From an uncultured Bacteroidales bacterium (GTDB lineage: Bacteria > Bacteroidota > Bacteroidia > Bacteroidales > P3), in the NCBI GenBank assembly GCA_905233475.1, contig CAJOEN010000016.1:1-64000 (forward strand): a DNA stretch of 64,000 nt, read 5' to 3'. Numbering within the stretch: position 1 is the stretch's first letter; every line of letters begins with the position of its first letter. A program made the position numbers and the translations under genes. This document shows positions 1-8,436 of this stretch, piece after piece. Below the pieces are notes generated by a model. The model saw only the letters and a program-made list of their open reading frames with translations, searched no databases and had not been told where the DNA came from.

Positions 1-27
1 TGGTTTGATTTTGCAAAGATAAACCAA

Positions 28-64
28 AGGGCTGACATTTGTTAGTGTCAGCCCTGTTTTTTTT
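28..64 (+). terminator. Rho-independent terminator-like hairpin
   Basis: GGGCTGACA..TGTCAGCCC perfect 9-bp stem followed by a T run. Confidence 0.75.
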
Positions 65-182
65 CAGATGCTCTAAATAGTTTTATCGGACACCAATAAA
101 TAGAATACTGTTTCTTTTGTGGCTAAAATGGCGTTTCCGGACACAATTTGTATATGTTTTTGATTTTATTGCAAAAAAGTCG

Positions 183-190
183 TATCTTTG
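183..190 (+). promoter_or_regulatory. Bacteroidota -7 promoter motif upstream of dapB
   Basis: TATCTTTG matches TAnnTTTG, 27 nt before the dapB ATG. Confidence 0.6.
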
Positions 191-216
191 CACCACGAAC
201 CATCACATAAACATTT

Positions 217-933
217 ATGGAAATAGCTTTGCTTGGCTACGGAAGAATGGGCAAGGAAATTGCCTCTGTAGCCGAAGAACGCGGACACGAAATCACAACT
301 ACTATCGACAGCGCCGACGACTGGATGGAGAAAATTGACGAACTGCGCCAATGCGACGTGGCTATCGATTTTTCTACTCCCGACACAGCAGTGGATAATA
401 TTATGAAATGTTTCAACATCGGCATACCTGTTGTTGTGGGCACCACAGGCTGGTACGAGCAGCTCGACAGCGTAATCCACGACTGCCGTCAGCGCGACGA
501 CGCGGCTCTCTTTGTGGCCTCCAATTTCAGCATAGGCGTAAACATTCTTTTCGACATCAACCGCCGTTTGGCCTCTGTTATGAACCGCCATCCCGAATAC
601 CGTGTGCAAATAGATGAAACACACCATATTCACAAGCTCGACGCTCCAAGCGGCACAGCCATTACCCTTGCCGAAGGCATTATCGACAATATTGACGGCA
701 AGGAAACGTGGAAACTCAACATCGACGAATCCGACAGCGTGAACATTGTAGCTCATCGCGAAGGCGAAGTGTCGGGTATTCACCAAGTTACCTACCAAAG
801 CGACATCGACGTGCTCTCCATACGCCACGAAGCCAAGTCGCGCAAAGGTTTTGCCCTTGGTGCCGTAATTGCCGCCGAATTTCTCCAAGACAAACGTGGC
901 TACTATACTATGGACGACCTTCTGAATTTGTAG
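217..933 (+). CDS. dapB: 4-hydroxy-tetrahydrodipicolinate reductase
   Basis: MEIALLGYGRMGKEIASVAEERGHEI Rossmann start; DETHHIHKLDAPSGTA motif. Confidence 0.95.
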   Translation: MEIALLGYGRMGKEIASVAEERGHEITTTIDSADDWMEKIDELRQCDVAIDFSTPDTAVDNIMKCFNIGIPVVVGTTGWYEQLDSVIHDCRQRDDAALFVASNFSIGVNILFDINRRLASVMNRHPEYRVQIDETHHIHKLDAPSGTAITLAEGIIDNIDGKETWKLNIDESDSVNIVAHREGEVSGIHQVTYQSDIDVLSIRHEAKSRKGFALGAVIAAEFLQDKRGYYTMDDLLNL

Positions 934-958
934 AACCTGTTAAAAATCATTTGTTTAA

Positions 959-1966
959 GTGAAAGGAAATGCCTTGCTGCGCCATCGCGGTATCGTGCTT
1001 GTAGCCCTTGCCATTATTATGGTGGTGCTTATGTTGGCGGTGTCGCTTGTAGGCATTGTGGATTTTTCGTTTGCACAAGCCCTTGACAACCTGTGGCAGG
1101 GCATTAGCGGCGGTAGTACCAATGTCATTTTTTGGAACCTCCGTTTGCCGCGCATAGTGCTTTGCGTGCTTATAGGCGCCGTGCTTTCGGTGTCGGGAGC
1201 CACCTATCAGGCGGTGTTTCGCAACCCTCTCACCGACCCCTATGTGCTGGGAATTTCGTCGGGAGCATCGCTCGGAGCGGCGGTGGCAATACTGCTCGGC
1301 TTCGAAAGTTCTTTCTTCGGCGTGGGAATGCTAGCCTTGGGTACAGCGTTACTCACAGTGCTTCTGATTTACAAAATCGCCTCCATAGGCAATCGTATGC
1401 ACACCGCAACACTCTTACTTACAGGTGTTTGCTTCACTTTTTTGGCAACGGCCATAGTGTCATTCCTGATGGTGATAAATCAGGACAAGATGGACCGTAT
1501 CATTTTTTGGACTATGGGCAGTTTCTCCGCAGTATCGTGGACTGACGTGCTTATGCTGCTTCCGGTGGCTGTTTTGGGCATTGCCGTAGTGTTGTATTAC
1601 GCCAAGGATCTCAACCTATTGCTTGTGGGCAGCGAAACCGCAAAAAGTCTTGGTGTGGATGTAGAAAAGGTGAAAAAGATACTGCTTTTGGTAACAACGC
1701 TTATGGTGGCTTTTGCGGTGTCGGCCTGTGGCGTTGTAGGCTTTGTGGGACTTGTGGTGCCGCATTGCATACGTCTGCTGGCGGGCTCCGATAACCGTCT
1801 TATTATCCCGTACTCCATTTTTGTAGGCGGTATCTTCCTGCTTCTTTGCGACACCTTGGCACGCACGGTGCTCATGCCCTCGGAAATCCCTGTGGGTAGC
1901 GTAACGGCGTTGGTTGGTGCACCTATGTTTATTTATCTGCTTTACAAATCGAAAAAACGTTACTGA
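959..1966 (+). CDS. FecCD-family iron/cobalamin ABC transporter permease (GTG start)
   Basis: LRLPRIVLCVLIGAVLSVSGATYQAVFRNPLTDPYVLGISSGASLGA; GLVVPHCIRLLAGSDNR. Confidence 0.93.
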   Translation: MKGNALLRHRGIVLVALAIIMVVLMLAVSLVGIVDFSFAQALDNLWQGISGGSTNVIFWNLRLPRIVLCVLIGAVLSVSGATYQAVFRNPLTDPYVLGISSGASLGAAVAILLGFESSFFGVGMLALGTALLTVLLIYKIASIGNRMHTATLLLTGVCFTFLATAIVSFLMVINQDKMDRIIFWTMGSFSAVSWTDVLMLLPVAVLGIAVVLYYAKDLNLLLVGSETAKSLGVDVEKVKKILLLVTTLMVAFAVSACGVVGFVGLVVPHCIRLLAGSDNRLIIPYSIFVGGIFLLLCDTLARTVLMPSEIPVGSVTALVGAPMFIYLLYKSKKRY

Positions 1967-1967
1967 T

Positions 1968-2729
1968 ATGTTGGAAATCAAGAATTTATCATATCGTTTT
2001 GGAGAAAAGCAGGTGCTGTCCGACATTAGTTTGGATATTGCCGACGGTAGTTTCTACGCTGTGATGGGTGCAAACGGTTGTGGCAAAACCACACTTTTGC
2101 GCTGCATGGACAACCTTTTGGAAATTCCATCGGGCACAGTATTGCTCAACGGAAAGGACATAAAAAACTACTCTAACCGCCAGCGTGCCACTCAGATAGC
2201 ATACGTAGCACAGCGTCCGTTGTACGATGTTGATTTCTCGGCTTTCGAGATAGTGCTTATGGGACGCAATCCCTATCAGAGACATCTGCAAAACGAGTCG
2301 CAGCACGATTGGGACATTGTGGAGCAGTGCATGAAAATGACTAATACATGGCATTTGCGGCTGTCCACTCTGCAGCATATGAGCGGAGGAGAGATGCAAC
2401 GTGTGATGATAGCCCGCGCTTTGGCACAACAAACACCCGTCTTGCTCCTCGACGAACCTCTTGCCAACCTCGACATCGCCCATCAGTTCGAGATACTCGG
2501 CATACTTTCCAAAATAAACCGCGAGCAGGGCAAAACCATTGTTCTAATACTACACGACCTGAACATGGCTTTGCAATATTGTCCTAAGTTGATACTTATT
2601 GAAAATCAATCTATTGCCTATTGTGGCGATACTGCCGAAGGCCTTACCGAAGAGAATATCTCACGTGTGTTTGGCGTACAACCCAAAATCAAAGAAATTG
2701 ACGGAAAAAAACAGGTTGTATTTAGTTGA
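1968..2729 (+). CDS. ABC transporter ATP-binding protein (FecE/BtuD-like)
   Basis: Walker A GANGCGKTT, signature MSGGEMQR, Walker B LLLDEPLANLD; start trimmed to MLEIKNLSYRF. Confidence 0.93.
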   Translation: MLEIKNLSYRFGEKQVLSDISLDIADGSFYAVMGANGCGKTTLLRCMDNLLEIPSGTVLLNGKDIKNYSNRQRATQIAYVAQRPLYDVDFSAFEIVLMGRNPYQRHLQNESQHDWDIVEQCMKMTNTWHLRLSTLQHMSGGEMQRVMIARALAQQTPVLLLDEPLANLDIAHQFEILGILSKINREQGKTIVLILHDLNMALQYCPKLILIENQSIAYCGDTAEGLTEENISRVFGVQPKIKEIDGKKQVVFS

Positions 2730-2755
2730 GAGTTAATAATTAATAATTAAGAGTT

Positions 2756-2851
2756 AAGGGGGCTTCTATAAATTGCCTCGGAGAGGCAAACTCTCAATAA
2801 CCTCACATGCTAATGTGAGGTATATCAGGCAAATAAAGAACAGGCGTGTCG
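2756..2851 (+). repeat. 96-bp dispersed intergenic repeat, copy 1
   Basis: Identical to 51545..51640; one substitution versus 46166..46261; contains palindromes GCCTC-GGA-GAGGC and CCTCACAT-GCTA-ATGTGAGG. Confidence 0.95.
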
Positions 2852-3038
2852 GGTTCCGTACAGATGTGATGTGGTGCGTCTGTGCAGGTCGGCCATAGTT
2901 TTTATCACGATTTTTGCGCAATTCAAATCATATCAAAGACATAAATAACTATGGAAAAATGTAATTCATATACACTTTTCCCCAGTTAAAAATGTTTTGT
3001 AAAGATAAGAAAAAGTTTTTAATAAAAAAGTGTACATA

Positions 3039-3560
3039 TCATTTTCTGTCGTAGAACGGGCTTTTACCTTTGGCAGTGAGTGGCAGGGCGAGGATTATCG
3101 GGCAGTTGGGAAGCAGGTTCATTTCTTTTGCAGTGCGGCCTGCCGAGAACATCACGCGGTTGTCGATACGGCAGTCGGCGGCCTGCGACACTGCCGAGCC
3201 TATGGCTATGCCCATGTCGTTGGCGTTGAAGAAACACGGCACGTCGCTGCCTTTCTCACCGCAGGTGGCGAAACCGCAGTATCCGCAGTTGAGTCCTAAC
3301 GGCGCGAGGCGCGAGCCGAACAGCAGTACCGCCTCGCTGTTACGTATATTCTCGGCGTCGCGGGCAAAGAATGCCTGTCCTGTGGCCTCGGCTATGGCCT
3401 GCATGCGGTCGGCCAGACGGGCAATGTCGTCCTCGGTAAGCACTGCTATTTCGAGGTTGTCGGTGCCACGGGCCTTGGGGGCTGTGCGGGCTGCCACGGC
3501 TATGCGTTTGGCAATTTCGGCAATAGTGTCGTTCCTGAAATCTTGTTCTTTGATAATCAT
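3039..3560 (-). CDS. Ferredoxin-domain protein, DUF2148 family
   Basis: Cys pattern NCGYCGFATC...PCFFNANDMGIAIGSAVS typical of DUF2148. Confidence 0.85.
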   Translation of the reverse strand: MIIKEQDFRNDTIAEIAKRIAVAARTAPKARGTDNLEIAVLTEDDIARLADRMQAIAEATGQAFFARDAENIRNSEAVLLFGSRLAPLGLNCGYCGFATCGEKGSDVPCFFNANDMGIAIGSAVSQAADCRIDNRVMFSAGRTAKEMNLLPNCPIILALPLTAKGKSPFYDRK

Positions 3561-3638
3561 AGTGTTATTTGCGGTTATGATACGAAATTACTATAGCTAT
3601 TATAATGATGAGGATTCTTTTTTCTTATTGAGAATAAA

Positions 3639-4127
3639 TTAATCTTTTATTATATTGTAAGATAAAACGAGATCTAATATATCTTTCATGAATTTACGGT
3701 GATGAAAGTATAATTCTTGAAAATTATTGGTTGGCATATATGCTGGAACGGTTTTTGTACCACTACCTTTACTTTCATAAGTATATGTTCCCACAAAAAC
3801 ATAACTCCCACTTAAATTTTTTTTGTCATAATAGATATCGTTTTGGTTTTTATCTCTCTCAGGGCAGGTTAAATTTATAATAAAGAATACTTCATAACTG
3901 GAGTTTTTTGCTAAACAATACGAATAGTCGGAAGTGTTTGACAATCCCTGCAAACATTCAATATATAACCATTTTGATGGATATTTGTCATAAAGAGAGT
4001 TCTTAGTATTGCCATCTGTTGAATATATTTGATCGCTACAACTACTAAAATTAAATAATAATCCAATAGAAAAAAAACAAATTAAAAATATGTTTCTCAT
4101 AAAAATGTTTATATAAAATAAAAGCAC
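3639..4127 (-). CDS. Hypothetical lipoprotein
   Basis: N-terminal hydrophobic segment ending LLFNFSSCS lipobox-like; no recognised domain. Confidence 0.6.
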   Translation of the reverse strand: MLLFYINIFMRNIFLICFFSIGLLFNFSSCSDQIYSTDGNTKNSLYDKYPSKWLYIECLQGLSNTSDYSYCLAKNSSYEVFFIINLTCPERDKNQNDIYYDKKNLSGSYVFVGTYTYESKGSGTKTVPAYMPTNNFQELYFHHRKFMKDILDLVLSYNIIKD

Positions 4128-4155
4128 GTTATGTTTTGTTTACATAACGTGCTTT
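4121..4155. terminator. Perfect 13-bp hairpin terminator
   Basis: AAAGCACGTTATG..CATAACGTGCTTT. Confidence 0.7.
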
Positions 4156-4168
4156 GTGTTGTCGATGG

Positions 4169-5143
4169 TTATTTTTTGTCGTTGTTGGCGGTAGGTTTGG
4201 CTATGGATTCGCGCATTCCGGTGTCGGCTTGGATGTTTTTCATGCGGTAGTAGTCCATAATGCCGAGGTTGCCGCTGCGGAAGGCTTCGGCCATAGCTTT
4301 TGGCACTTCGGCTTCGGCTTCGATAACGCGGGCGCGAGCTTCCTGGGCCTTGGCTTTCATCTCCTGCTCGGTGGCAACGGCCATGGCACGACGTTCCTCG
4401 GCTTTGGCCTGAGCGATGTTCTTGTCGGCATTGGCTTGGTCTATCTGCAATTGTGCGCCGATGTTTTTACCCACGTCGATGTCGGCTATGTCGATGGAGA
4501 GGATTTCGAAAGCTGTGCCGCTGTCGAGACCTTTCTGCAACACGAGTTTGGAGATGGAGTCGGGGTTTTCGAGCACCGATTTGTGGCTTGTGGCCGAACC
4601 GATGGAGGTTACAATGCCTTCGCCAACACGTGCGAGGATAGTCTCTTCGCCGGCGCCGCCCACCAGCTGTTTGATATTGGTACGCACCGTTACACGAGCT
4701 TTGGCTATCAGCTGGATGCCGTCTTTAGCCACGGCTGCAACTGGCGGAGTATCAATAACTTTTGGGTTTACCGACATCTGCACGGCTTTAAACACGTCGC
4801 GGCCTGCGAGGTCGATGGCGGTGGCAGTTTTGAAATCGAGGCTCATGTTGGCTTTGTCGGCGGAGATAAGGGCGTTCACCACAGGGCTTACGCGACCGCC
4901 AGCGAGATAGTGAGCTTCCAATTCGTTTTGGTTGAGGCGCAACCCAGCTTTTGTGGACGAGATGAGGTTGCTAACTATCAGTGCAGCAGGTACTTTGCGC
5001 AGACGCATAAAGAAAAGTTGCACCAACGAGATGTGTACTCCCGATACAAGGGCCTTGAACCAAAGTCCTACGGGTACAAGGTAGAAGAATATCGCCAAAA
5101 AGACGACACATACTGCTACAAGAAGAATTATAATGTAATCCAT
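4169..5143 (-). CDS. floA: Flotillin-like protein FloA
   Basis: N-terminal membrane hairpin, then [38 protein letters not shown]; Ala/Glu-rich coiled coil. Confidence 0.92.
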   Translation of the reverse strand: MDYIIILLVAVCVVFLAIFFYLVPVGLWFKALVSGVHISLVQLFFMRLRKVPAALIVSNLISSTKAGLRLNQNELEAHYLAGGRVSPVVNALISADKANMSLDFKTATAIDLAGRDVFKAVQMSVNPKVIDTPPVAAVAKDGIQLIAKARVTVRTNIKQLVGGAGEETILARVGEGIVTSIGSATSHKSVLENPDSISKLVLQKGLDSGTAFEILSIDIADIDVGKNIGAQLQIDQANADKNIAQAKAEERRAMAVATEQEMKAKAQEARARVIEAEAEVPKAMAEAFRSGNLGIMDYYRMKNIQADTGMRESIAKPTANNDKK

Positions 5144-5505
5144 AAATAAATAATTTTTAGAATGTTAGTATTACAAATTATTAGTTTCAACGTCGTTTAT
5201 GCCTGTAAACACAAGTCTTGCAAAAATACGAAAAATATTTGTTTTTTTGCCACATTACATTGAAAAGTGGTAAAAAAATGCGTTCTCGAAATTTGTGTTT
5301 GATGTCCGTTATTTCTTTAGTTTGTTGTTAATCAATGTGTTCAAAAGCTTTTGGCGTGTTTTTTTGATAAGGTGAAAAGTCAAGAAAATTTGTAGTGGAT
5401 TGGCGTTTTTTAAATATTTACGGTTTGCAGATTGAGACATTGGCGATGTCGGTAGCGGTTCTTTGGCAAAAAATAAAAAATCTTGTAGAAGTCATTTTTT
5501 TTTCG

Positions 5506-5513
5506 TAGATTTG
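5506..5513 (+). promoter_or_regulatory. Bacteroidota -7 promoter motif
   Basis: TAGATTTG; downstream gene starts at 5596. Confidence 0.5.
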
Positions 5514-5595
5514 CAAAACGGAAAAACAATGTGGAATGGCCGTTTCAATATGCGTTTTGTCCGTTGTAAGTAATTGATAATAAAATAAATATCAA

Positions 5596-6411
5596 ATGAA
5601 AAAATATATTTTTACAACCTTTGTAACGGTGCTTTTTGGCACTGTGATGTTTGCGCAGACCGACAATCTGAAGTTTAAAGTTAAGGGTCAGACCTTTGAA
5701 ATGGTTTATGTAGGCCCCGGTACATTTGTGATGGGCGGTACACCTGAACAGGGCAACGATGTTTGGCTCAACGAGCGTCCTACCCACAAGGTAACCATGT
5801 CGCCGTATTATATTGGTAAATACGAGGTTACGCAGGCTTTGTACAAGGCTGTAATGGGTTCGAATCCCAGCCGTTTCCAAGGCGACGGCCTGCCAGTGGA
5901 AAATGTTACGTGGATAGAGGCCGAGAAATTTGCGGAAACCCTTAATGAGTTGTTACATGATGAGTTGGGTAACCGAAAATTTGCCCTGCCCAGCGAGGCG
6001 CAGTGGGAGTATGCCGCACGTGGCGGTGTTGATGGCGAGGTTACCAAATTCAGCGGTAGCGACGATATTTCCGATGTGGCTTGGTATAGTGAGAACAGCG
6101 ACGGACGTACACACAATGTAGGAATGCTTAAAGCCAACGAGCTTGGAATATGCGACATGAGCGGCAACGTAAACGAGTGGTGCTACGACTGGTGGGGAGT
6201 GTATAACTCCGAACACCGCCGCAATCCCAACGTAACCAGCGAAGGAGTGGAACACCGCCGCCTTGTGCGTGGCGGAGGCTGGGACCGCAGCGAACGCTAC
6301 AGCCGTGTATCCATACGTCACAATATGCAGCCCGAACGCAAAAGCCCCAGTATCGGATTCCGCATTGTGCTTGTCGACGACCACGACCCCGTATTCTGGA
6401 AAAACGAATAG
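5596..6411 (+). CDS. Secreted formylglycine-generating-enzyme (SUMF1/FGE-sulfatase) domain protein
   Basis: Signal peptide; GTFVMGGTPEQGND..ERPTHKVTMSPYYIGKYEVTQALYKAVMG; DMSGNVNEWCYDW; RGGGWDR. Confidence 0.93.
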   Translation: MKKYIFTTFVTVLFGTVMFAQTDNLKFKVKGQTFEMVYVGPGTFVMGGTPEQGNDVWLNERPTHKVTMSPYYIGKYEVTQALYKAVMGSNPSRFQGDGLPVENVTWIEAEKFAETLNELLHDELGNRKFALPSEAQWEYAARGGVDGEVTKFSGSDDISDVAWYSENSDGRTHNVGMLKANELGICDMSGNVNEWCYDWWGVYNSEHRRNPNVTSEGVEHRRLVRGGGWDRSERYSRVSIRHNMQPERKSPSIGFRIVLVDDHDPVFWKNE

Positions 6412-6443
6412 TTTTTCTTGATATTTAATTTAAAAATTCCCGT

Positions 6444-6469
6444 TGTTGCGGATATGTTATCCGCAACAG
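6444..6469. terminator. Intergenic hairpin (possible terminator)
   Basis: TGTTGCGGATA-TGT-TATCCGCAACA, no clear T run. Confidence 0.45.
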
Positions 6470-6531
6470 AAATGTGTATGGATTTGTTATCTCTAAATTT
6501 TAGATTGTAAATCTGTGCGTTAAGCTACAGA

Positions 6532-7290
6532 TTAAAGGTTAGCATCGAGGGGTTCGAGCAAATCTATATCCTTGATATCGTATTGGGCAGGCACAAAAGA
6601 TCCTCCCACAAAAAATTCGGCTTCTAAGGGATTGAAACATCTCTTTCTAGCGTGGTGCAGTCGGCGGAACTCCCATGTTTCGGTGCGGCCGTCTGGATGG
6701 GTGTAGCTCAGGATGAGTGTTTTCTTGGAATTCTTTGATGGAATTGAATAGTGGAACACAGTCTCGTGTCCAATGCTTTTGCGGATGTGTCTGACTATTT
6801 CTTTTTCAAACCCTTTTTGGGGCAGAAATCGATAAGATGTATTGGAAGTGTCGTTTATATTTATCCAAATATGTAATTTAAGCCAAAAAACGTTTGTATT
6901 GGGAATAACATCGAAATAATAATAGCCCAGCAATTTGTCGCCAAAGTAGATGTTATCCGCAAAACCTAAGTCGTACATGGCTTGGCGTCCGAAATAATAC
7001 AAGTGTTCGTCGTCGGCACGCCAGCGGCTTGGGCTTGCGTATCTTATATCAGATGTGTCCTTGCTACCGTCGCTGTGGGTGATAACAAATACATGTTGGG
7101 CTTCGTCGAGGGCGGTGCCGTCTTCGTAGAAATTGATAAATCCGGTCTCGTAAACGTCGAGACGAGCCGTGTCCGTGTCGTAGCTCCAGCTATGCTCGTA
7201 TGCATAGCGGCCTTCTATCTGCATCTGCGAAAATGCTGATACATATATTGTTATCATCGGTAGCAATAACGCGGCATAGAACTTTTTCAT
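6532..7290 (-). CDS. Hypothetical secreted protein
   Basis: Signal peptide MKKFYAALLLPMITIYVSAFSQ at internal Met; no recognised domain. Confidence 0.65.
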   Translation of the reverse strand: MKKFYAALLLPMITIYVSAFSQMQIEGRYAYEHSWSYDTDTARLDVYETGFINFYEDGTALDEAQHVFVITHSDGSKDTSDIRYASPSRWRADDEHLYYFGRQAMYDLGFADNIYFGDKLLGYYYFDVIPNTNVFWLKLHIWININDTSNTSYRFLPQKGFEKEIVRHIRKSIGHETVFHYSIPSKNSKKTLILSYTHPDGRTETWEFRRLHHARKRCFNPLEAEFFVGGSFVPAQYDIKDIDLLEPLDANL

Positions 7291-7367
7291 TGCAAAAAGT
7301 GATTGGATATTGTCTTGCAAAGATACGTTTTTTTTTAATATTTGTTGTAAAAACGCTTAATTTTTCG

Positions 7368-7375
7368 TACATTTG
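7368..7375 (+). promoter_or_regulatory. Bacteroidota -7 promoter motif upstream of kce
   Basis: TACATTTG; ORF start at 7432. Confidence 0.5.
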
Positions 7376-7431
7376 CATTATCCAAATAATGTAAACAAAA
7401 TTGTAATACAATTAAAACCAATAATTTACCA

Positions 7432-8262
7432 ATGGATAAACTGATAATAACTGCCGCAATATGCGGTGCTGAAGTAACCAAAGAACAGAATCCCGCAGTG
7501 CCTTACACTGTAGAGGAGATAGTACGCGAAGCCAAATCGGCACACGATGCCGGCGCCGCCATCGTGCACCTGCACGTGCGTTTCGACGACGGCACCCCCA
7601 CGCAGAGCCGCGACCGTTTCCAAGAATGCACCGAGGCCATCCTCAAGGTATGTCCCGATGTGATACTGATACCTTCCACCGGCGGTGCCGTGGGCATGAC
7701 TCCCGACGAACGTCTGCAGTCCACCGACACCAACCCCGTTCCCGAAATGGCCACCCTCGACTGCGGTACCTGCAACTTCGGCGACGAGATTTTCGACAAC
7801 ACCATGCCCACCATGCGCGCCTTCGGCAAACGTATGATGGAACGCGGTATCAAACCCGAATACGAGTGTTTCGAGATGGGACATCTGGATACCATTCTTA
7901 CTATGGCCCGCAAAGGTCAGGCTCCCGGAGCTCTCATGCAGTTCAATTTCGTGCTTGGCGTTCCCGGATGCACCCCCGCCACTGTGCCTAACTTGTGCTG
8001 GCTGGTAAACAACATCCCCGCCGGTTCCACATGGACCGTTACAGGTATCGGCCGTCACGCTTTCCCGATGGCTGCCGCCGCTATCGCCATGGGCGGCAAC
8101 GTGCGTGTGGGTTTCGAGGACAACCTCTATCTCGAACGCGGCGTTCTGGCCAAATCCAACGGCGAACTCGTGAGCAAAGTGGTGCGCATTGCCAAGGAAC
8201 TGGGCAGAGAGATAGCTACCTCCGACGAGGCACGTCAGATATTGGGTTTGAAAGCCAGATAG
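7432..8262 (+). CDS. kce: 3-keto-5-aminohexanoate cleavage enzyme (BKACE family)
   Basis: MDKLIITAAICGAEVTKEQNPAVPYTVEEIV; AAIVHLHVR; NFVLGVPGCTPATVPNL; GNVRVGFEDNLYLERGVLAKSNGELV. Confidence 0.92.
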   Translation: MDKLIITAAICGAEVTKEQNPAVPYTVEEIVREAKSAHDAGAAIVHLHVRFDDGTPTQSRDRFQECTEAILKVCPDVILIPSTGGAVGMTPDERLQSTDTNPVPEMATLDCGTCNFGDEIFDNTMPTMRAFGKRMMERGIKPEYECFEMGHLDTILTMARKGQAPGALMQFNFVLGVPGCTPATVPNLCWLVNNIPAGSTWTVTGIGRHAFPMAAAAIAMGGNVRVGFEDNLYLERGVLAKSNGELVSKVVRIAKELGREIATSDEARQILGLKAR

Positions 8263-8283
8263 TTATAACGAAAAATACCGAGA

Positions 8284-8316
8284 AGGCATTTTCCTGAAAA
8301 ATGGGAAATGCCCTTT
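8284..8316 (+). terminator. Imperfect hairpin terminator after kce
   Basis: GGCATTTTCC tgaaaaat GGGAAATGCC followed by CTTTT. Confidence 0.55.
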
Positions 8317-8383
8317 TCCCGTTTGTGTAAAATTGTCCTGTTTTTCTGCCGAAGGCAGAAGTTATTTTTAAGATTTACAAGTT

Positions 8384-8405
8384 TTCGCGAGCTTCAGCGA
8401 GCAGG
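8384..8405 (+). repeat. 22-bp short dispersed repeat (orientation +)
   Basis: TTCGCGAGCTTCAGCGAGCAGG; reverse-complement copy with one mismatch at 54861..54882. Confidence 0.7.
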
Positions 8406-8436
8406 ATTACATGAATAAAAAAGCCAAAAAGTAACG

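Noticed and set aside
2761-2898. Open frame GFYKLPRRGKLSITSHANVRYIRQIKNRRVGFRTDVMWCVCAGRP through repeat copy 1
   Set aside because: No suitable start codon, differs after the repeat end in each copy; treated as a by-product of the conserved DNA element.
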